Below, in pieces: positions 25,757-36,267 of a DNA stretch of 64,000 nucleotides; the stretch's first letter is position 1, and each line of letters starts with the position of its first letter. The notes below the pieces were generated by a model that made no database searches, had not been told where the DNA came from, and saw only the letters and a list, made by a program, of their open reading frames with translations. The stretch is from Cupriavidus pinatubonensis. Its GTDB lineage: Bacteria; Pseudomonadota; Gammaproteobacteria; Burkholderiales; Burkholderiaceae. The position numbers and the translations under genes were made by a program. The stretch is from NCBI RefSeq assembly GCF_019602855.1, contig NZ_CP080766.1, forward strand, positions 620,001-684,000, read 5' to 3'.

Positions 25757-26886
25757 GCGCGCCACCGCTGTGCGTGACAGTCTGCGGCGGCGGCCGCACC
25801 GGACACCTGAACGCCATCCTGTTCGCGCAACGGCCCGGTGTGCGCGTGAAGCTGCTGACCCGGAACCATCACATCGCCGCGCGGCAGGATGCCGTGCTGA
25901 CTGGCCTCCTGCCGGACGGCGCCACGCTCACGGCCAGCGCGGGCATGGTGACTGACGACCCTGCCGTCGCCTTGCGCGATGCCGACATCGTCATCATCAC
26001 CGTGCCCGCCCATGCAAGGCCTTCGCTGCTGCGGGAGATCGTGGCTCACTTGCCGGAAGGCAAAGCCGTCTATGTCGGCGCTATCCCGGGCTTCTGCGGC
26101 TTTGACTGGCTGGCAGGGGCTTTACTTGCGCAACGGCCCAACGCGGTGATCTGGGGCATGAAAGACGTGCCGCATACGGCATTCGCGCTCGACCCCGGCG
26201 TCAGCGTGCGCATGGGCGGCGTCAAGCAACGGCTTTACGTTGGCTGCCATGCGCGCGAACAGCGTGCGGCGCGGCAGGCCCTGCTCTCGCACCTGAACAG
26301 GCTGTACGACGCATCGGTGGAGCTGCTCGACAGCTACCTGGAGATCACGCTGACTCCGGGCAATCCGATCATGCATAGCGCCGTCATCTACGGACTGATC
26401 GGTCCCTATGGGCAGTGGCACGGCCGTGCATTGCCCACGCCCTTGTGCTGGTGGACGGACTGCCCGGAACTGAGCGCATATTTTCTGGAGCGCGCCGACG
26501 AGGAAAGCCAGCGCCTGTGCCAAGCGGTCGCGCGCCGGCTCGGCGTGGATCTGTCTTCCGTCAAGCCACTCAGGCAGGAGATCGTCGACGCTTACGGCGA
26601 TCAGATCCAGGACCCGTCGACGATGCTGTCGGTATTGCGCACCAACCGCGCCTACGCCGATATCGAGGCCCCACTGGTGCCGACCAGCGGCGGCTACCTC
26701 GTCGACACGTCCAGCCGCGCGTTCCACGAAGATGTGGCGTATGGGCTCGCGACGCTGGTGGAAATGGCCCGGCGGCTGGGGGTGGACACCCCTCACCTGC
26801 GCGAGATCTTCGAATGGAACGTCACCTACATGGGCGGCCTGCGCGGCTCCGCCCTCGACTATTTTCCTGAATTCTGGCCACGGTAA
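25753..26886 (+). CDS. NAD/NADP octopine/nopaline (opine) dehydrogenase-family protein, putative SbnB replacement
   Basis: A 377-residue protein. A Rossmann fold opens with VTVCGGGRTGHLNA (GGG at 12-14) and continues through IVIITVPAHA. The octopine-DH alpha-helical domain includes TLTPGNPIMHSAVIYG (the family N-x-x-x-H motif) and a C-terminal helical part. Opine dehydrogenases make or break N-alkylated amino acids with NAD(P)(H). ACEGA, the SbnA product, is itself opine-like, and SbnB (an unrelated ornithine-cyclodeaminase-type enzyme, absent here) oxidatively splits it to diaminopropionate and 2-oxoglutarate. The coupled position directly after sbnA suggests this protein does that step (inference). 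The frame extending upstream to 25672 is an artefact. Confidence 0.82.
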   Translation: MSAPPLCVTVCGGGRTGHLNAILFAQRPGVRVKLLTRNHHIAARQDAVLTGLLPDGATLTASAGMVTDDPAVALRDADIVIITVPAHARPSLLREIVAHLPEGKAVYVGAIPGFCGFDWLAGALLAQRPNAVIWGMKDVPHTAFALDPGVSVRMGGVKQRLYVGCHAREQRAARQALLSHLNRLYDASVELLDSYLEITLTPGNPIMHSAVIYGLIGPYGQWHGRALPTPLCWWTDCPELSAYFLERADEESQRLCQAVARRLGVDLSSVKPLRQEIVDAYGDQIQDPSTMLSVLRTNRAYADIEAPLVPTSGGYLVDTSSRAFHEDVAYGLATLVEMARRLGVDTPHLREIFEWNVTYMGGLRGSALDYFPEFWPR

Positions 26887-26891
26887 TCACC

Positions 26892-28805
26892 ATGCTGAAT
26901 CTACAGTCCGCAAGCCGCACCACCACTGCAACCGATGATCCTGCCGCCAACGGTGAAGCCGACACGGCATTTTCGCGCCGAAATGCGCTGCGTCGGCTGG
27001 TCCGTTGCCTGTTCGCCGAGGGCATCCTCGACAAGACCCGACTGGTGCTGGCGCCGCACGGGCGCCAGGCATGGTTCCCGCTGTGGAAACAGCAGGCCAT
27101 TGTCTACTTCGACGACCTCGAGGCAGCCCCTGCCGATACATTCGTGAATCACGGCAGCATCACGCTGCTGCGCGCCGATGGCATGCACCTTCCACTGGAC
27201 ACGCATGAGGCGCTGATTGATGCATTGCGCGACAGCTTCGATTTCGCGCCCCGCGACGTTGGCGTCGATGGACTGAAGGCCGACATGCTCAACAGTGTGC
27301 GCAACGACGCCAATGTGCGCATGCACCGCCAAGGCTGGGCCACCGCACTGCGATCCGACATGGCCGAGGCCGGCGTCGTGCGGCTGACCGACTACCTGCG
27401 CCGGCATGTCAGCACGCGAGATGCCGCCATGCTGCTTGATCAGTGGGGTGCCCTTGAAGGGCATCCCTACTACCCGACCTGGAAGGCAAAGCCGGGCCTG
27501 CGTGACGACGAAGTGCTCGCCCTGTCGCCCGAATGCCAGGCGCGGGTGAACGTGCGCATCGGCGCGCTGCGCGCGGACATGGCCTATGTGGAACGCATGC
27601 CCCATGTCCAGGACGCGCATGCATGGTTCGCCACGCAGTTCCCGTCGCTGTGGCAAGCATGGAAAACCGGGCTGAACGCGCGCGGCCTGTGCGAATCGGA
27701 CTGGTTGCCGATGCCGATCCATAGCTGGCACCTGAACGCCCATGTCAGATCTGCCTACGCAAACGAGATTGCCGATGGCATCCTGATCGTCGATGGCCCC
27801 GACCTGCCCACGCTGCCGACCATGTCCTTCCGCACCGTGCTGCCGGCGACGCCGCAGACCGCACCGTTCATCAAGCTGCCTGTGGCGCTGTGGATGACCA
27901 GCGAGCAGCGCAGCCTCCAGGCAAAGTCGATCCACATGGGACCGCGCATCAGCGCGTTGATCGAGCACATCCTCAAGACGGAAGACGGCTTTGGCCGCAC
28001 ACTGGAAATATTTCCCGAAGAGATAGCCTGGCATTATCGCAATGCCTTGACGAAGGATGACGCGCCCGGCAAGCACTTGTCCGTAGTGTTCCGCGCCAGC
28101 GTACCGGCGCTGGACCGCGACGACGGCTGCCTCCCTGTCACGGTCGCAGCGCTTTTTACCGAGCGCCCCGACGGCGGCGGCCCGCTGTTCACCGAACTGG
28201 TAGAGGCCGGCGCCGGCGACGTCACCGCGCAGGACGCTGCGCAGCGCTGGTTCCGCCAGTACGCCCGCACCGTGACGCGGCCGGTCATTGCCATCTACCT
28301 GCTCTACGGCATCGCACTGGAAGCGCATCAGCAGAACACGCAAGTGCTGTTCGACGCCAACGGCCAGGCCCAGCGCCTGCTGGTACGCGACTTCGGCGAT
28401 GGCCGCACCTATGCGCCGCTACTGGCGGCGCGCGGTCTGACGTTGCGCCCGTACGCCTGGCCCGGCATCCTGCCGACGGTCTTCGATGGCGACATCGAAC
28501 CGGTGCGCACATTCGTGATCGACGCCTGCTTCGTCAGCCATCTGCACGAGATCGCGCTAGGACTCTTCCACACCTATGGGTTCTCCACGGCAAGGTTGTG
28601 GGAAATCCTGCGCGAAGAAACCATCGCAGCCTTCGACGCCGTGCAGGCACGCGTCGATCCGGCATTTTGGGCAGAAGAACAGCGCATCTTTCTCGAAGAC
28701 CCATGGTCGACCCGCTCGCTGCTGCGTATGCACTTGCTCAAGTACAGCGATTACCGGCTGCAGCACGGGCTCACCAACCCCTTGCGTCAAGGGAAAGAGG
28801 CCTGA
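26892..28805 (+). CDS. IucA/IucC-family NIS siderophore synthetase
   Basis: A 637-residue NRPS-independent siderophore synthetase. The ATP/substrate region carries EGHPYYPTWKAKPGL (the GHPxxPxxK motif, near 190-205), and the C-terminal half has the FerrA/FhuF-like region (LVRDFGDGRTYAP, CFVSHLHEIALGLF). These enzymes adenylate a carboxylate such as citrate and couple it to an amine or alcohol. It is the only such enzyme in the locus, whereas staphyloferrin B needs three (SbnC, SbnE, SbnF). It could act iteratively or partner with enzymes elsewhere. Subtype cannot be fixed by eye. It ends in TGATG overlap with the exporter gene. Confidence 0.9.
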   Translation: MLNLQSASRTTTATDDPAANGEADTAFSRRNALRRLVRCLFAEGILDKTRLVLAPHGRQAWFPLWKQQAIVYFDDLEAAPADTFVNHGSITLLRADGMHLPLDTHEALIDALRDSFDFAPRDVGVDGLKADMLNSVRNDANVRMHRQGWATALRSDMAEAGVVRLTDYLRRHVSTRDAAMLLDQWGALEGHPYYPTWKAKPGLRDDEVLALSPECQARVNVRIGALRADMAYVERMPHVQDAHAWFATQFPSLWQAWKTGLNARGLCESDWLPMPIHSWHLNAHVRSAYANEIADGILIVDGPDLPTLPTMSFRTVLPATPQTAPFIKLPVALWMTSEQRSLQAKSIHMGPRISALIEHILKTEDGFGRTLEIFPEEIAWHYRNALTKDDAPGKHLSVVFRASVPALDRDDGCLPVTVAALFTERPDGGGPLFTELVEAGAGDVTAQDAAQRWFRQYARTVTRPVIAIYLLYGIALEAHQQNTQVLFDANGQAQRLLVRDFGDGRTYAPLLAARGLTLRPYAWPGILPTVFDGDIEPVRTFVIDACFVSHLHEIALGLFHTYGFSTARLWEILREETIAAFDAVQARVDPAFWAEEQRIFLEDPWSTRSLLRMHLLKYSDYRLQHGLTNPLRQGKEA

Positions 28806-30049
28806 TGCGCGGAACCGCGGATACCACCCGAAGCGACCCCAGGCAAACCGCGCGCCAGATCCGGCTCCTCTTCGTGCTGCAGTGCATCTCCATGGGCGCG
28901 ATGGAAATGAGCGGCCCATTCTGGCCCATTCATCTGCGCGCGATGAGCAGTTCCGACGCGGTGTTCGGCTTCGCCGGCATCGCCGTCTACGTCGGCCCGA
29001 TGCTTGGTATCGTGCTGACCAGCACCTTTTGGGGCCGCATCGGCGATCGCTATGGCCACAAGCCGATGATGGTGCGCGCGCTGGCCGGGCTATGCCTGAC
29101 GCAGTTGGCGCTGGCCTGGTCACAGGACGTCTGGACCATTCTCGCGCTGCGCTTCCTGCAAGGCGCCTGCGCCGGCTATATCGCGCCGGCGCAGGCCTAC
29201 GGTGTCAGCATCGAGAGCCCGCTGCGGCGCGGGCGGCTGTTCGCCTTCCTGCAAGTTTCCACCAACGTCGGCTCGCTGCTCGGCGCGGTGGCAGGCGGGC
29301 TGATCCTGGACGTCGCGTCCTTCTACTGGATCAATGTCATCGCGGCGGCACTGTGCGCGGCCTGCGCGGCCGCCGTCGCCACATGCCTGCCGACTGTGCC
29401 GCCGGCACCGTCCGCCCCCCCGGTTGCAACGAGCACCGGTCACGGCGTTGCGCGCTATTCGCCACAGATGCTGATATTGCTTGGCACCATGGGCCTGCTC
29501 CTGATCAGCCGGATGATGCCGCAGACACCGTTCTCGCTCTATGTCAGCTCGGTCTTCGCTGTCAGCAACTGGGTGGTGGGACTGTGTTACGGTTTGCTGG
29601 CGCTGGGCTTCATCGTATCGGCTGCGCCATGGGCACGCTATTTCGAAGGACGGCAGGCGGACGACGCGCTGCGACGCATCGGCTGCGTGGTAGCGGCCTG
29701 TGCCGCGCTCGCTGCGGTGGCGGCGGTGACGCGCAGCATCGCGGTATTTGTTGCCGTCTACTTCCTGTGGGGCCTGCTTCTGGGGGCCACAACACCGGTA
29801 CTGACCGCGATGATTTCGCGCGCAGCGGGCGACGCGGGCCAAGGCCAGTTGCTCGGCATGACACAGAGCGTGACCCAGATGTCCGCGATAGCCGGCATTA
29901 CGCTCGGCGGCTGGCTGAGCCAGACAGCGGGCTTGCAATACACCTATGCCTTTGTCTGCGCCGCGTATCTGATGACGCTACTACCCATGATTGTGCTGCA
30001 GCGCCGGCGCGCCCCGCTTATCTCGCCCCGGCCGGTGGATCGCGCATAG
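28805..30049 (+). CDS. MFS siderophore exporter (SbnD-like)
   Basis: A 414-residue MFS protein with 12 predicted segments. STFWGRIGDRYGHKPMM is the loop 2-3 signature. The start overlaps the synthetase stop by one base (TGATG), so expression is coupled. By position it should export the finished siderophore, as SbnD does in staphyloferrin B clusters. It is the last gene of the operon and is convergent with the Vgb-like gene. Confidence 0.85.
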   Translation: MRGTADTTRSDPRQTARQIRLLFVLQCISMGAMEMSGPFWPIHLRAMSSSDAVFGFAGIAVYVGPMLGIVLTSTFWGRIGDRYGHKPMMVRALAGLCLTQLALAWSQDVWTILALRFLQGACAGYIAPAQAYGVSIESPLRRGRLFAFLQVSTNVGSLLGAVAGGLILDVASFYWINVIAAALCAACAAAVATCLPTVPPAPSAPPVATSTGHGVARYSPQMLILLGTMGLLLISRMMPQTPFSLYVSSVFAVSNWVVGLCYGLLALGFIVSAAPWARYFEGRQADDALRRIGCVVAACAALAAVAAVTRSIAVFVAVYFLWGLLLGATTPVLTAMISRAAGDAGQGQLLGMTQSVTQMSAIAGITLGGWLSQTAGLQYTYAFVCAAYLMTLLPMIVLQRRRAPLISPRPVDRA

Positions 30050-30082
30050 ACGCGCAGGGCAGTCGACATCCTGTCCGCAGGT

Positions 30083-31084
30083 TCATCTTGGCGCACCAGT
30101 GCCGAAGCGATAGACAACCAGATGATCCGTACCTGACTCCGCCGCCCACGCTTCTCCCGGTCGACCCAACATCTGTCGCACATTGGCATCCGGCCGTGGA
30201 CTGGTAAAGGTCTCGAACTTGCCGGCCTGCGGGTCGAAGCGCAGCACGGCATTCCTGCCCCAGTCGCTTAGCCACACCTTGTCCTGCTCATCCACATACA
30301 TCGCATAGGCATGCGGACTATCGCCTGGCAGCTTCCATTCCCGCCAGCGGGCCGTGCCGGGATCATAGGCGCCCAGCTTGCCGGCGGTCCATTCGCTGAT
30401 CCACAGCGTCCCCTTCGAGTCGGACCAGATGCGGCGCGGCCCTGACTTTGGCGTGGGTGGCGTCATTACCTGCGCGGCGCCGGTGGCGGTGTCGATGCGG
30501 GCAATGTAATCCCCGGCCAGCGAGGCGAAATAGACATCGCCTTTCGGCGTCACGGCAATGCCGTACGGGCCCCGGCCTCGCGGCGCATCGAACATGCGCA
30601 TGTGGCCGCTGGCGGGGTCCAGTTCACCGTAGACCCCGTTCTGCCCCGTGAACCACAGACGTCCGCGCGTATCGAACACGGCGGTATTCAGATTGACATT
30701 GGCCTGTCCGGCAGGGAGCGGAAAACGCTTCACGCCATGGGTTCCGGGGTCGACCCGCAGGATCGCGTTCTGGCCGCCGTCCGTCACCCACGCAGCACCA
30801 TCGGGTCCGATGATCACGCCATGCGGCGCGGAGGCTTCGCCGAGCGGGATATGGATGGTCTTGCCGGTTGCGGGGTCCAACCGCCCGAGCTCGCCCGTGC
30901 TCTGGGCCGTGTACCACACCGCGCCATCGGGCGCGGGCGCAACGTCGTGCGGATGCGCGCCGGCCGGCACTGGATAGCTCTGGACGCGTGGTGGCACTGT
31001 GCCCTGGGCACAGACCGTGGTGACCGACACGGCCATGATGCCGGCAGCCAGTACGGCGCGGAGCGAGCGCAGGGGCATCGCCAT
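30083..31084 (-). CDS. Periplasmic Vgb-like beta-propeller protein (virginiamycin B lyase family)
   Basis: A 333-residue protein with a signal peptide (1-25, ending TTVCA). It then shows repeated blades of the pattern [31 protein letters not shown] and [10 protein letters not shown], the NHL/Vgb-type six- to seven-bladed propeller. Relatives include the streptogramin B lyase Vgb, but most chromosomal members have no proven activity. The ATG at 31084 has an AGGAG site; the longer frame upstream is unsupported. It is not obviously part of the siderophore operon, being convergent with it. Confidence 0.8.
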   Translation of the reverse strand: MAMPLRSLRAVLAAGIMAVSVTTVCAQGTVPPRVQSYPVPAGAHPHDVAPAPDGAVWYTAQSTGELGRLDPATGKTIHIPLGEASAPHGVIIGPDGAAWVTDGGQNAILRVDPGTHGVKRFPLPAGQANVNLNTAVFDTRGRLWFTGQNGVYGELDPASGHMRMFDAPRGRGPYGIAVTPKGDVYFASLAGDYIARIDTATGAAQVMTPPTPKSGPRRIWSDSKGTLWISEWTAGKLGAYDPGTARWREWKLPGDSPHAYAMYVDEQDKVWLSDWGRNAVLRFDPQAGKFETFTSPRPDANVRQMLGRPGEAWAAESGTDHLVVYRFGTGAPR

Positions 31085-31227
31085 CTCCTGATCAGTCCAA
31101 GAAACTTCGATCCAAGCATAGGCCAGCCACGGCCAGACGGGGACACGCGTGCCCGTATACTGCGCGATTGATCCTCCAGCCCCCGCCACTACCCAGTGCG
31201 GCACCTGACCCGAGACCACACTGCCGC

Positions 31228-31545
31228 ATGAAAACCATCGCGCTCTACCTGCTCACCGCCGTCGCCGAAATCCTTGGCTGCTACCTGCCTTACCTGTGGC
31301 TGCGCCAGGGTGCGAGCGCGTGGGTGCTGCTGCCGGACGCGCTGTCGCTGGCGTTGTTCGCATGGCTGCTGTCGTTGCATCCGGACGCTTCGGGTCGCGT
31401 GTATGCGGCCTATGGCGGCGTCTATATCGGCGTGGCCGTGCTGTGGCTGTGGCTCGTCGATGGCGTGCGGCCCAGCGCCTGGGATCTCGCCGGCGTGGGC
31501 GTGGCGTTCGGGGGCATGGCCATCATCGTGTTCCAGCCACGCTGA
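31228..31545 (+). CDS. YnfA family (UPF0060) small membrane protein
   Basis: A 105-residue protein with four predicted transmembrane segments. [32 protein letters not shown] and [19 protein letters not shown] are diagnostic of the YnfA family, relatives of small multidrug transporters. Function in most organisms is unproven; some work links it to drug efflux. It is monocistronic here. The ATG at 31228 matches the family's usual MxxxxLYLLTAxAEI start. Confidence 0.92.
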   Translation: MKTIALYLLTAVAEILGCYLPYLWLRQGASAWVLLPDALSLALFAWLLSLHPDASGRVYAAYGGVYIGVAVLWLWLVDGVRPSAWDLAGVGVAFGGMAIIVFQPR

Positions 31546-31567
31546 AGGCGTGCGCCAGCGCGGCAAC

Positions 31568-31603
31568 TGTTCCGTTTTGCCACAGTTGCGCCGACACGGA
31601 ACA
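31568..31603. promoter_or_regulatory. Inverted repeat TGTTCCG-N22-CGGAACA upstream of acoD (putative activator site)
   Basis: Arms at 31568-31574 and 31597-31603 are perfect reverse complements. They lie about 100-135 bp upstream of the sigma-54 promoter, the right place for an enhancer-binding protein such as AcoR. The regulator gene is not in the window. Confidence 0.5.
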
Positions 31604-31701
31604 ATCGGTCCGGCCGCGCGATACACGTGAGATAGGGGCGTAAGCGCCAGAACGTCTGCAGAGTCCTGTTTTCACGACAGTTTTCGCCAGACACTCTCGC
31701 A

Positions 31702-31718
31702 CCGGCACACCTCTTGCG
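31702..31718 (+). promoter_or_regulatory. Sigma-54 (RpoN) -24/-12 promoter for acoD
   Basis: GGCAC (31704-31708), 5 nt, then TTGC (31714-31717) match the -24/-12 consensus TGGCAC-N5-TTGC almost fully, with GG and GC 12 nt apart. It lies about 65 nt upstream of the acoD start. The acoD gene of Cupriavidus is known to be sigma-54 dependent. Confidence 0.75.
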
Positions 31719-31783
31719 ATGTTCCCTGTCGCGTGCGGCACCTCGCCGCGCCAGCCAACGAACTTCACAAGACGGAGCGAGAC

Positions 31784-33304
<1,521 letters not shown>

Positions 33305-33377
33305 CGATACGCAAGGCATCGCGTTTTACTGGTGAATTCGTAGTCCCGAGCCGCGAAGCGCGTGCCACTATCGTAAC

Positions 33378-33400
33378 GGTGCCCTCCTCCCCGGGGCACC
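33378..33400 (+). other. Hairpin between acoD and adhP
   Basis: GGTGCCC and GGGCACC form a perfect 7-bp stem with a C-rich loop, ending 20 nt before the adhP start. There is no T-tract, so it is more likely an RNA processing or stability element than a terminator. Confidence 0.4.
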
Positions 33401-33420
33401 GCTTCCAACAAGGAGTCGAT

Positions 33421-34449
33421 ATGCCAGCGATGATGAAAGCTGCGGTGGTGCGTGCATTCGGCGCGCCGCTCACGATCGATGAAGTGCCCGTGCCGCAGCC
33501 CGGGCCCGGCCAGGTCCAGGTGAAGATTGAAGCCTCCGGTGTCTGCCATACCGACCTGCACGCCGCCGACGGCGACTGGCCGGTCAAACCCACGCTGCCG
33601 TTTATCCCCGGCCATGAAGGCGTCGGCTATGTATCGGCCGTCGGCAGCGGCGTCAGCCGCGTGAAGGAAGGTGACCGCGTCGGCGTTCCGTGGCTGTACA
33701 GCGCCTGTGGCTATTGCGAGCACTGCCTGCAAGGCTGGGAAACGCTGTGCGAAAAGCAGCAGAACACCGGCTATTCGGTCAACGGCGGCTACGGCGAGTA
33801 TGTGGTGGCCGACCCGAACTACGTTGGCCTGCTGCCCGACAAGGTGGGCTTCGTCGAAATCGCGCCGATCCTGTGCGCGGGCGTCACGGTGTACAAGGGC
33901 CTGAAGGTCACGGATACGCGCCCCGGCCAGTGGGTGGTGATCTCCGGCATCGGCGGCCTGGGCCATGTGGCCGTGCAGTACGCCAGGGCGATGGGCCTGC
34001 GCGTGGCGGCTGTCGACATCGACGATGCCAAGCTCAACCTCGCCAGACGGCTCGGCGCGGAAGTGGCCGTCAACGCGCGCGATACGGATCCGGCCGCATG
34101 GCTGCAGAAGGAAATCGGCGGCGCGCATGGCGTGCTGGTCACCGCCGTGTCGCCCAAGGCCTTTTCGCAGGCGATCGGCATGGTGCGGCGTGGTGGAACC
34201 ATTGCCCTGAACGGTCTCCCGCCGGGCGATTTCGGCACGCCGATCTTCGACGTGGTGCTCAAGGGCATCACCATCCGAGGCTCGATCGTCGGCACGCGCA
34301 GCGACTTGCAAGAGTCGCTTGATTTTGCCGCGCATGGCGACGTGAAAGCCACGGTCTCGACAGCGAAGCTGGACGACGTCAACGATGTGTTCGGACGGCT
34401 GCGCGAAGGCAAGGTGGAAGGCCGCGTGGTGCTGGACTTCTCGCGGTGA
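33421..34449 (+). CDS. adhP: Zinc-dependent alcohol dehydrogenase, AdhP type
   Basis: A 342-residue medium-chain alcohol dehydrogenase. Catalytic zinc ligands are C42 ([14 protein letters not shown]) and H65-E66 (GHEG); structural zinc cysteines are C96, C99, C102 and C110. The NAD site is GIGGLG in [15 protein letters not shown]. It oxidises ethanol and other primary alcohols to aldehydes, feeding AcoD. The start at 33421 has an AAGGAG site; the frame upstream to 33145 shadows acoD. The last codons overlap the DUF779 gene. Confidence 0.93.
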   Translation: MPAMMKAAVVRAFGAPLTIDEVPVPQPGPGQVQVKIEASGVCHTDLHAADGDWPVKPTLPFIPGHEGVGYVSAVGSGVSRVKEGDRVGVPWLYSACGYCEHCLQGWETLCEKQQNTGYSVNGGYGEYVVADPNYVGLLPDKVGFVEIAPILCAGVTVYKGLKVTDTRPGQWVVISGIGGLGHVAVQYARAMGLRVAAVDIDDAKLNLARRLGAEVAVNARDTDPAAWLQKEIGGAHGVLVTAVSPKAFSQAIGMVRRGGTIALNGLPPGDFGTPIFDVVLKGITIRGSIVGTRSDLQESLDFAAHGDVKATVSTAKLDDVNDVFGRLREGKVEGRVVLDFSR

Positions 34450-34868
34450 GATCAGTCATGCCCCGCGTCAGCGCCGATTCTGCAGGTGCAACTCCCGTGA
34501 CCGTGACCCGCGTGGTCGCCACGCCGGCGGCGCTCGCGCTGATCGGCGAGCTGCGCGCGCGGCACGGTCCCCTGATGTTCCACCAGTCCGGCGGCTGCTG
34601 CGACGGCAGCGCGCCGATGTGCTTTGGCGCAGGCGACCTGATCGTGGGAGATTCGGATGTCTGCCTTGGCGAGATCGGCGGCGCGCCCTTCCACATGACG
34701 CGCGCGCAGTTCGAGTACTGGCAGCACACGCGCCTGGTGATCGACGTGGTGACGGGCGCGGGCGGCATGTTCTCGCTCGAAAGCGGGACCGGAAAGCGAT
34801 TCCTGACGCGCTCGGAACTGTTCAGCGACGAGGAAGCGGCGGTGCTGGCGGCCCAGCCTCCGCTGTAG
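34446..34868 (+). CDS. DUF779 domain protein
   Basis: A 140-residue protein (GTG start at 34446, overlapping the adhP stop; ATG at 34458 also possible). [20 protein letters not shown] is the DUF779 core, with a Cys-Cys pair and another Cys 8 residues on, and [20 protein letters not shown] follows. DUF779 genes recur next to aldehyde or alcohol dehydrogenases across bacteria, but the function is unknown. The conserved cysteines suggest a redox, aldehyde-binding or metal role (inference). Translationally coupled to adhP. Confidence 0.88.
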   Translation: MRSVMPRVSADSAGATPVTVTRVVATPAALALIGELRARHGPLMFHQSGGCCDGSAPMCFGAGDLIVGDSDVCLGEIGGAPFHMTRAQFEYWQHTRLVIDVVTGAGGMFSLESGTGKRFLTRSELFSDEEAAVLAAQPPL

Positions 34869-34949
34869 CGCTTGCGCGACCCGCCGCCGTGCGGCGGACT
34901 CGGACGACCCTGTCGCACGCGGTACGGGAAGCGCGTCTCGTGGCGGAGG

Positions 34950-35192
34950 CTACCGTTTCTCGTCGAGCAGATCGTTGAGGATTTCGTCGAAGGTGGCTTG
35001 CGCATCTTCCAGCGCCTGCAATGCGGCGTCGAAGGTCTGCAATGCCATCTTGGACGGTTTGCCGCTGCCCTGCGGCGGATACTGGGATTGCAGCGCGGAG
35101 AAGGCGACCTGGACTTGCCGGGTCGCGTCGACCACCCGCTGCATGGCCTGCGCCTCTTCGGCGCGCAATTGCTCGTGTTTCTGTTCGCTCAT
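34950..35192 (-). CDS. Small hypothetical helical protein (80 aa)
   Basis: An 80-residue, soluble, strongly helical protein rich in Glu, Gln and Ala, with heptad-like spacing (QLRAEEAQAMQRVVDATRQ; ALQALEDAQATFDEILNDL), suggesting a coiled coil. A GGAG site precedes the ATG at 35192. I do not recognise a function. It is convergent with DUF779 and divergent from the hydrolase gene. Confidence 0.7.
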   Translation of the reverse strand: MSEQKHEQLRAEEAQAMQRVVDATRQVQVAFSALQSQYPPQGSGKPSKMALQTFDAALQALEDAQATFDEILNDLLDEKR

Positions 35193-35366
35193 GCCATTGG
35201 CTCCTGGCCGCGCCCTGCGGTGGCGCAGCGTTATCAGCGTTATGGGCGATATCGTACAAGAACTGACCCCGCAGGCACCGGAACCCGCGTCGTCCTGCGC
35301 GAAAATCGGTTAGGCTCCACCTTAGGGGCGCCCGCCGCCCCGCGCCAAGGAACCCGCAACCCAAAC

Positions 35367-36257
35367 ATGTCATCCCTCATGCGCCGGGCGCTGGCCGCCA
35401 CGCTGGTGACCGCCAGCGGCTTTGCCTGCTACTGGACCTATCTCACTGTCAATCAGGCGCGCCTACTGTTCGACGCGCGCCGCCGCCCTCCACGCGACCT
35501 GCCCGACGGCATCATCGGCTACTCGCATATCGTGCCTGGCGGCATGCTGCGCGGCTACATCTATCATGCGCCCGGCGAGAGGGTGCGCGATCTGCTTTTC
35601 TACCTGCCGGGCCGCGGCGAGGATGTACTCGAAACGCTGCAGTTCGCCCGCTGGCTGCCGCCCGGCATGGGTTTCGCGACCTTTGACTACCGCGGACTCG
35701 GCCACTCCGACGGGCAGCCGTCCGAGGCCGCGGCAGTCGCCGACGCAAGCCAGTTCCTGCTGCATCTGCGCCGCGTCTTTCCCGGCACGCGGGCCCATGT
35801 CGTGGGGCGCAGCCTTGGAACGGGCGTCGCCATCCAGCTCGCCGACCTGCAGGACTTCGAAAGCCTGCAGCTGATCACGCCGTACGATTCGATGCTTGAG
35901 CTCGTGCGCAAGCGCTTTCCGCTCGTGCCGCTGCGCCAGCTCATGCGCCACCACTTCGACTCCATTTCGCATTGCAAAAAAGTCGTGCAGAGCACCAAGG
36001 TGCTGCTGGCGGAAACCGACGACGTGGTGCCGCATGCGTGTTCCGAACGGCTGGTGGCCGCATGGCCGGCACCGGTCGTGCTGGAAACCATGCACGGTAC
36101 CGATCACTTCACGATCGTGGAGCGTCAGGAAACTTGGCTGGCGTTGTGCGAATTTGCTCGCCAGGTGCAGCATGATCCGCTGCCGGACACACCGCGCACG
36201 GCTCCGACAGACCATGACGAGTCCGGTGTGCCTCTGCCGCTGCCCCGGTTCCGCTAG
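35367..36257 (+). CDS. Alpha/beta hydrolase with N-terminal membrane anchor
   Basis: A 296-residue protein. An N-terminal hydrophobic segment (about 6-28) is probably an uncleaved anchor or signal. The hydrolase fold shows FDYRGLGHSDGQPSE, the nucleophile elbow GRSLGTG (Ser in the GxSxG-type motif) and the catalytic-acid/His regions ETDDVVP and GTDHFTI. Serine esterase or thioesterase activity is likely; the substrate is unknown. The gene ends 10 nt before the PBP gene and may be co-transcribed with it. Confidence 0.82.
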   Translation: MSSLMRRALAATLVTASGFACYWTYLTVNQARLLFDARRRPPRDLPDGIIGYSHIVPGGMLRGYIYHAPGERVRDLLFYLPGRGEDVLETLQFARWLPPGMGFATFDYRGLGHSDGQPSEAAAVADASQFLLHLRRVFPGTRAHVVGRSLGTGVAIQLADLQDFESLQLITPYDSMLELVRKRFPLVPLRQLMRHHFDSISHCKKVVQSTKVLLAETDDVVPHACSERLVAAWPAPVVLETMHGTDHFTIVERQETWLALCEFARQVQHDPLPDTPRTAPTDHDESGVPLPLPRFR

Positions 36258-36267
36258 AATTGCGCGC

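Noticed and set aside
20328-30049. A complete staphyloferrin B cluster
   Set aside because: SbnG, SbnB and two of the three NIS synthetases are missing, so the name would overstate what is present.
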